DNA of 8,911 nucleotides from positions 1 through 8,911 of the forward strand of contig CAQBRY010000073.1 in assembly GCA_948762645.1 (NCBI GenBank), in the 5' to 3' direction. This document shows positions 5,353-8,911 of the stretch, one piece after another. Made by a program: the position numbers and the translations under genes. Origin of the DNA: an uncultured Eubacteriales bacterium. GTDB taxonomy: Bacteria > Bacillota > Clostridia > Oscillospirales > Acutalibacteraceae. Every line of letters begins with the position of its first letter. The first letter of the stretch is position 1. Under the pieces are notes generated by a model, which was given only the letters and a program-made list of their open reading frames with translations, made no database searches and was not told where the DNA came from.

Positions 5353-6979
5353 AATATCATTAAATGAACAAGCACAGGAAATTTTGCGAATTGCCGAACA
5401 ACATGGAGTAGAGCAGAATTTCTTTTTTCTCACGACTTTTAAACGGTATCAAGTGCAGCTACAAATACTTAATGACTTGGAAAAAACCATTAAACAAGAC
5501 GGAATCTTAGTGACAAAAGAGTACGTCAAGGGCAGAAAAAATGTGTACTCCCACCCCGCTATTTCTGATTATAACCGAACAACCGACAGTGCAAATAAAA
5601 CAGTCGTAACACTTATGAAAATAATTACAACGCTTAGGGATCGCCAAGATGGTGATGAACCTGACCCACTTCTTGAAATACTTAGCGGAAGGAGCTGAAA
5701 ATAAATTGGATTTGAAATAATAAATCATAAAAGTTATAAATATGCAAAGGATGTGGTAAATCGTGAAATTTCGGCACCAAGATACGTCATAAAACAATGT
5801 GAAAAATTTATAGAGATTTGTGGCGGAAAATCAGACAAATATTTTATTGACGAAGAAAAGCTAAACAAAATTGATAATATTTTAAAACTTTTAATCATGC
5901 CGAGAAGACTTAAATCCGGGCAAAGTATTTATGATTGCTCATGCGGATATCAATGGCTTATTTATGCAGCTTTATGCATAGTTTACCGAGAAAACCCTCA
6001 AAAGCGAAGGTATGAAACCGCAATTTTGGAAATCGGTAGAAAGAATTTTAAAACCTTTACAGTTGCAACGATTTTTATACTCTTATTTTTGCTTGAACCG
6101 AAATTTTCTAAATTTTATTCGGTTGCCCCTGACGGAGCTTTATCAAAAGAAGTGAAAACAGCAATCGAGGAAATTTTAAAAAGTAGCCCAATTATTTATT
6201 ATCGAAAAAACATTCCGAGATTTAAGATTTTGCGTGATTATATAGAATTTAGCTTACTTGACAGCAAATATATTCCGCTTAATTACTCAAATTCCCGAAT
6301 GGATGGCAAACTGTCAAACGTCTTCTTGGCAGATGAAGTCGGAGCTTTACCAAACAGCTATGCAATTGAAGCCATGCGGTCGGGTCAGCTTAATATTTTA
6401 AATAAATTAGGCTGTATAATTTCCACGAAGTACCCGACAGCTAATAACCCTTTTGAAGATGAAGTGAATTATGCGAAAAAAGTTTTAGACGGTGTTCAAG
6501 ATGACGAAACCGTCTTTTCTCTTTTGTATGAACCCGATGACACAGAAAATGGGGCGACCGATGACATGATTTTAAAACACGCAAATCCCGTAGCTTTGGA
6601 AATACTCGAAATATGGGAAGATTTATTAAAAAAGCGGGCAAGAGCAATTTCGATTGAATCAGCAAGAGAAAACTTTCTCACAAAGCACTGCAATATTGTT
6701 TATCAAGGTGCCGGAACGGAAAGTTTTATTGATATAAAAGATTTACAGGCTTGCCGAGTAAATAAAATTGATTGGGCAGGTCGAGAGATTTATGTTGGTG
6801 TAGATTTATCAATAAGTAATGACAATACAGCTGTTGCGATTTGTGCTGAAGAAGACGGAAAAATCTTAGCTGATGTTATTTGTTTTATACCCGAAGGTCG
6901 AATTGATGAAAAAAATAAATTTGAGAAAATTGATTACAGAAGATTTATTAATGATAGAAAATGCATAGCTTGTGGAAAT
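5127..6979. other. Inverted segment of about 1.85 kb bounded by 8-bp inverted near-repeats
   Basis: ATTCCCAC (5127-5134) and GTGGAAAT (6972-6979) are inverted copies matching at 7 of 8 bases. The left one is the exact point where methyltransferase C-terminal coding begins on the plus strand. The right one is where terminase coding ends and methyltransferase N-terminal coding begins on the minus strand. Flipping the segment restores A-T-F-P-L-E-M in the methyltransferase and C-I-A-C-G-N-K-T-I in the terminase, both in frame, and puts TerS and TerL on the minus strand with the other late genes. I see no recombinase gene, so a one-off illegitimate inversion is likelier than a switch. Confidence 0.8.
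5345..5698 (+). CDS. Phage terminase small subunit, P27 family
   Basis: The 117-residue product matches P27-type small terminases, which recognise the packaging site and load the large subunit onto DNA. The family signature is the C-terminal block H-P-A-I-S-D-Y-N-R-T at 70-79 followed by a helix K-T-V-V-T-L-M-K-I-I-T-T-L. It is somewhat short for the family but complete. The start is TTG (5345-5347) with GGAG 6 bases upstream, inside the end of the methyltransferase remnant. Its ribosome-site-like AAGGAG at 5689-5694 serves the large subunit next to it. The gene lies in the inverted segment and so faces away from the portal genes; no promoter on the plus strand is evident for it. Confidence 0.88.
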   Translation: MNKISLNEQAQEILRIAEQHGVEQNFFFLTTFKRYQVQLQILNDLEKTIKQDGILVTKEYVKGRKNVYSHPAISDYNRTTDSANKTVVTLMKIITTLRDRQDGDEPDPLLEILSGRS

Positions 6980-7000
6980 GTCGCATTGTGTATATCATGA
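5753..7000 (+). CDS. Phage terminase large subunit, truncated: ATPase domain kept, nuclease domain lost
   Basis: Motifs of the ATPase motor are in order: Walker A-like G-R-K-N-F-K-T at 95-101 (Phe where Gly is common), the block F-Y-S-V-A-P-D-G at 121-128, L-N-Y-S-N-S-R-M-D-G at 176-185, Walker B V-F-L-A-D-E-V-G at 190-197 and the coupling motif S-T-K-Y-P-T at 224-229. The RNase H-like nuclease begins with G-V-D-L-S at 349-353, but the frame leaves the family after C-I-A-C-G-N (409) at the inversion point, so about 150 residues and the later catalytic acids are absent. The GTG start used here is internal: codons from 5709 already read G-F-E-I-I-N-H-K-S-Y-K-Y-A-K-D-V. The true start was probably TTG 5706 (with one T now missing at 5711-5713) or ATT 5705, both 10-11 bases after AAGGAG. 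Confidence 0.9.
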   Translation: MVNREISAPRYVIKQCEKFIEICGGKSDKYFIDEEKLNKIDNILKLLIMPRRLKSGQSIYDCSCGYQWLIYAALCIVYRENPQKRRYETAILEIGRKNFKTFTVATIFILLFLLEPKFSKFYSVAPDGALSKEVKTAIEEILKSSPIIYYRKNIPRFKILRDYIEFSLLDSKYIPLNYSNSRMDGKLSNVFLADEVGALPNSYAIEAMRSGQLNILNKLGCIISTKYPTANNPFEDEVNYAKKVLDGVQDDETVFSLLYEPDDTENGATDDMILKHANPVALEILEIWEDLLKKRARAISIESARENFLTKHCNIVYQGAGTESFIDIKDLQACRVNKIDWAGREIYVGVDLSISNDNTAVAICAEEDGKILADVICFIPEGRIDEKNKFEKIDYRRFINDRKCIACGNVALCIS

Positions 7001-7573
7001 TACTCATTCTTTGTCTGCTTTCGAAAATGTATTATATTTCTTAAAGTCCCTCTAAATTGTTTCGCGCCAATGGCACGATTACCTTTTGGACTGAAAATAT
7101 GTATATATTCAAATTCACTGTTTAAAACATTTTCAGCCATGGCTGGTTGTGATAACATTTTATCCCAAATAATTGTATCAGCATAAATATTTTGGTTTTT
7201 ATGCAGTAATTCTATCAAGGCAATTTATTATTACTTATAGATTGAATGTTCATAAATGAATATTTACTGAAAACCATGGTGTTGTGTAAGTAGTCATTAA
7301 AGAATTTTAAATATTGTTCAGTAGTTTTATCATCATTATTACCATTATATTTTGTTGTTCTTTACATTTCAGATTCTGTTGGAGTTTTGCCCGCATTATA
7401 AGGTGGAGAAGTAAAAGTAATGTCAACAATTTTGTCGTTCATGAGTTTTTTTTTAGGTCATCTATATTTGTGCTATTGCCACACATCAAGCGATGACTGC
7501 CAAGTTTATAAATATCGCCTAATTTTGCTTTAGGCTTTTCAGGAACATCAGGTATCTCATCTTCAATTTGCTC
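6972..7573 (-). pseudogene. Catalytic middle part of ParB-type DNA methyltransferase, multiply broken
   Basis: Continuing leftwards from the ParB frame past its TAA, the same frame reads E-Q-I-E-D-E-I-P-D-V-P-E-K and K-L-G-D-I-Y-K-L-G-S-H-R-L-M-C-G-N-S, the usual linker and start of the methyltransferase. An A9 run (7454..7446) shifts the frame. Motif IV T-S-P-P-Y-N then follows at 7412..7395, with a TAA at 7364..7362. The frame reopens as N-G-N-N-D-D-K-T-T-E-Q and, after another one-base loss at 7226..7224, gives A-D-T-I-I-W-D-K, N-V-L-N-S-E-F-E-Y-I-H-I-F-S and K-Q-F-R-G-T, ending H-N-A-T-F-P at the inversion point. The order motif IV before motif I fits the beta class. Two stops, two frameshifts and a split make it certainly inactive. 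Confidence 0.87.
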
Positions 7574-7963
7574 TTAATGATTCTCATCTATAAAATCTAA
7601 TTTTTCAAAACCAAAATCAGACATATCAAAATCTACTATGCTGTCAAGTTCTAAATTCAGCGTGTCAAAATCAAATCCCGTGTTCATTGTCAGTTTGTTG
7701 TGAGCTAAAATATATGCCTTTTTCTGTTGTTCGTTTAAATGGGTAAGTCTTATTATTTCAACTTCATTAAACCCAAGTTGTTTTAGAGCTTCATATCTTC
7801 CATGTCCCTCGATTATTACATTGTTTTCATCAATCGCAATCGGGTCATTGTTTCCGAATTCTTCAATTGATTTTTTTATTTGGTCAATCTGTTCAGGTGG
7901 GTAAAGTTTGGCATTGTTTTCATACGGTTTAATCTCTTCTACACTTATTTTTTCTATCTTCAT
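7574..7963 (-). CDS. ParB/Srx-like N-terminal domain of a phage DNA methyltransferase, cut off by a nonsense codon
   Basis: The 129-residue frame is a ParB-like nuclease-fold (ParBc) domain with I-I-E-G-H-G-R-Y-E-A at 50-59 (the conserved G-H-x-R type motif), followed by L-T-H-L-N-E-Q-Q-K-K-A-Y-I-L-A-H-N-K at 74-90. In phages this domain is normally fused to an N6/N4 methyltransferase and helps it act on DNA. The methyltransferase continues in the same frame immediately beyond the TAA (7576..7574), so this stop is a nonsense mutation, probably from GAA. The start is sound: AAGGAG sits 6 bases before the ATG at 7963. It is not a plasmid-partition ParB. As a free domain its function is unknown. 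Confidence 0.85.
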   Translation of the reverse strand: MKIEKISVEEIKPYENNAKLYPPEQIDQIKKSIEEFGNNDPIAIDENNVIIEGHGRYEALKQLGFNEVEIIRLTHLNEQQKKAYILAHNKLTMNTGFDFDTLNLELDSIVDFDMSDFGFEKLDFIDENH

Positions 7964-8014
7964 GTACTTCTCCTTTTCAAAAAATTCACATTTATCATTT
8001 TCGGTGTAAATTTA

Positions 8015-8069
8015 GTGGCGCTGTCGGTGTTGAGCGTTTTTGTCAGAAAATATTGAGGGTAGTGGGGGG
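8015..8069. other. GC-rich patch with G6 tract downstream of HNH gene, candidate cos region
   Basis: In the 111-base gap between the HNH stop (8075) and the ParB start (7963), bases 8015-8036 are 15/22 G+C in an otherwise AT-rich window, and GGGGGG (8064-8069) lies nearby. On the minus strand this reads as a C6 tract just after the HNH gene, then a GC-rich stretch. Cos sites of HK97-like Bacillota phages commonly lie between the HNH and small terminase genes with this look. The identification is by position and composition only. Confidence 0.35.
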
Positions 8070-8074
8070 ACTAT

Positions 8075-8338
8075 TCAAAATTTGTTTTGCTCATCAATTA
8101 TCTTTTTTATTTCTTCATATGGTATTTTTCTTTTATCACACATTGCATGGTGCATAGAGCACAGAGCAATAAGATTATTTTCATCAAGTTTTAAATCTTC
8201 ATTTGAGTTAATAGGTATTGCATGATGCACTTGCAAAGCTTCATGGTTATATTTCCGTTTTGTTTCATACAATTCTCGGATACATATTTGGCAAAGGTAA
8301 TTATCCCGCTCCTTTATTTTTCTTCGTTTTTTTGCCAT
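8075..8338 (-). CDS. Phage HNH endonuclease, C-terminal catalytic portion
   Basis: The frame encodes the HNH core: C-Q-I-C at 16-19, the histidine pair L-Q-V-H-H-A-I-P at 36-42, D-E-N-N-L at 52-56 and C-S-M-H-H-A-M-C at 60-67. This pattern belongs to the small HNH nucleases next to terminase genes, which work with the large terminase subunit in cos cleavage. The ATG at 8338 has no ribosome site and is probably not the original start. The adjacent bases 8339-8454 continue the protein upstream in another frame, so what remains open is the C-terminal two thirds. The catalytic residues are all present. Confidence 0.85.
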   Translation of the reverse strand: MAKKRRKIKERDNYLCQICIRELYETKRKYNHEALQVHHAIPINSNEDLKLDENNLIALCSMHHAMCDKRKIPYEEIKKIIDEQNKF

Positions 8339-8454
8339 TTGGGACTATTTCTAAACCTTACAATATCGTCTGTCCTTTTCTTTTTGACAGGCTTCTTGTT
8401 GCATTTATAATTTTCATCGTGAATATTTCCACAATATCTACATGATTTCTTTAT
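8339..8454 (-). pseudogene. N-terminal part of the HNH endonuclease, out of frame
   Basis: The frame beginning at 8454 reads K-K-S-C-R-Y-C-G-N-I-H-D-E-N-Y-K-C-N after its first codon, a zinc-ribbon-like N-terminus typical of these HNH nucleases, then D-I-V-R-F-R-N-S-P-K-W-Q. At the A7 run (8333..8327) one base is missing: with A8, W-Q-K would join K-R-R-K-I-K-E-R-D in frame. AAGGAG lies 9 bases before the first codon, which is ATA (8454..8452) where ATG is expected. Repaired, the protein would be about 126 residues. Confidence 0.8.
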
Positions 8455-8480
8455 AAATCACATCTCCTTCTTAGATATAC

Positions 8481-8508
8481 AAAAATAGAGTGCCTGAATT
8501 TCAGACAC
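8481..8508 (-). terminator. Rho-independent terminator between the regulator and HNH genes
   Basis: On the minus strand GTGTCTGA (8508..8501) pairs with TCAGGCAC (8497..8490), 8 bp including one G-U pair, with a 3-base loop, followed by TCTATTTTTG, which includes T5 at 8485..8481. It would end transcription of the upstream regulator gene before the HNH/packaging genes. Bases 8509-8582 show no gene. Confidence 0.7.
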
Positions 8509-8582
8509 CCATACGAGAAAGGCTATGAGATATTATTTCACACTATTATTTTAAACCATATAAGCCGAACAAAACGAACAAA

Positions 8583-8911
8583 TTATTTTTTACCTAAAAA
8601 TCTCATCATTTTTATTCTTAATCCGTCAGGTGTATTATTTTCCCCCATCATATAAGCTATTTTTGACCAGTTATAACCATTTATAAACCTATACGTCATT
8701 ATTTGTCTTAAAATCGGGTCATTTACGCTTTAAATATAGCGATCAAGACGGTTAAGCTCATAAAAGCATTTTTTTAAGTTCAAGTCTAAAAGACTTTTTA
8801 AATCCGCTATTTGTGCAGCATAGTTCCCGATTTTATCTGAGATACCTCTACCACTCGGCAATCCAAAAGGACTATCTAAGTAGAAATTATTGACAATATT
8901 CGGTTTTATAG
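8583..8911 (-). pseudogene. Sigma-like phage regulator (DUF1492/ArpU-type), with internal nonsense codon; 5' end outside window
   Basis: The frame enters from the right edge and reads L-D-S-P-F-G-L-P-S-G-R-G-I-S-D-K, a coiled-coil-like helix to Y-E-L-N-R-L-D-R-Y-I, then TAA (8732..8730), then in the same frame S-V-N-D-P-I-L-R-Q-I-M-T-Y-R-F-I-N-G-Y and W-S-K-I-A-Y-M-M-G-E-N-N-T-P-D, ending at TAA 8585..8583. The second part is a sigma-region-4-like HTH. Such proteins are common in Bacillota phages just before the packaging genes and are thought to activate late transcription. The internal TAA replaces what should be Glu, Lys or Gln and removes the DNA-binding half. The name is from overall pattern; DUF1492, ArpU and RinA families are hard to tell apart by eye. 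Confidence 0.8.

Noticed and set aside
5507..5797. A 96-codon minus-strand open frame
   Set aside because: Lies opposite the small terminase and the start of the large terminase, which are clearly recognisable; no ribosome site of note.
5127..6979. Phase-variable invertible switch
   Set aside because: The inverted sites are only 8 bp with a mismatch, lie inside coding sequence, and no invertase gene is visible; kept only as a possibility under the inversion finding.
6934..7218. A 94-codon minus-strand frame as an independent gene
   Set aside because: Its first 80 codons are the middle of the methyltransferase pseudogene and the last codons read antisense into terminase sequence beyond the inversion point.
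7314..7496. Plus-strand open frame of 60 codons rich in Phe and Ile
   Set aside because: Antisense of the methyltransferase remnant including motif IV.
8040..8445. Three plus-strand open frames of 61-75 codons
   Set aside because: All are antisense to the HNH gene and its broken 5' part.
7574..8732. Alternative genetic code with TAA read as an amino acid
   Set aside because: Frameshifts and lost starts accompany the stops, and intact genes such as the repressor end with TAA; ordinary pseudogene decay suffices.

Overview
The window is AT-rich DNA with short genes, strong GGAGG-type ribosome sites and frequent TTG starts, as in low-GC Bacillota, most likely a Clostridia or Negativicutes host. 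No host gene is recognisable. Everything identifiable is prophage or phage-satellite material, and much of it is decaying.

Left half (1-4943). On the minus strand, an AlpA/excisionase-type HTH protein overlaps a VapE-type primase-helicase (broken by two one-base indels). An iteron-like repeat cluster of about 310 bp follows, then a small unknown protein, an HK97-type portal protein and the start of a prohead protease. A repressor gene with a perfect-stem terminator is transcribed divergently on the plus strand. The gap between repressor and HTH gene holds a strong minus-strand promoter overlapped by probable repressor sites. Control, primase-helicase, iterons, then head genes is an order expected of a capsid-carrying phage satellite or of a rearranged prophage.

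Right half (4944-8911). On the minus strand, from the right edge leftwards: a sigma-like phage regulator (nonsense mutation), a terminator, an HNH endonuclease (frameshift), a GC-rich stretch that may be cos, and a ParB-N6/N4 DNA methyltransferase fusion (two stops and two frameshifts). The 3' third of the methyltransferase, the small terminase subunit and the ATPase part of the large terminase subunit lie on the plus strand. The cause is an inversion of about 1.85 kb between two 8-bp near-identical inverted sites. Flipping 5127-6979 back rejoins the methyltransferase in frame (A-T-F-P-L-E-M) and extends the terminase in frame (C-G-N-K-T-I).

The intact element would have run regulator, HNH/cos, DNA modification, TerS, TerL, portal, protease, capsid for packaging and head assembly, with repressor/HTH/VapE for control and replication. 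Here the control/replication module sits between terminase and portal, the integrase is absent, and the terminase nuclease domain is lost, so this copy should not be able to package itself. The repressor, HTH gene, TerS and portal remain open.
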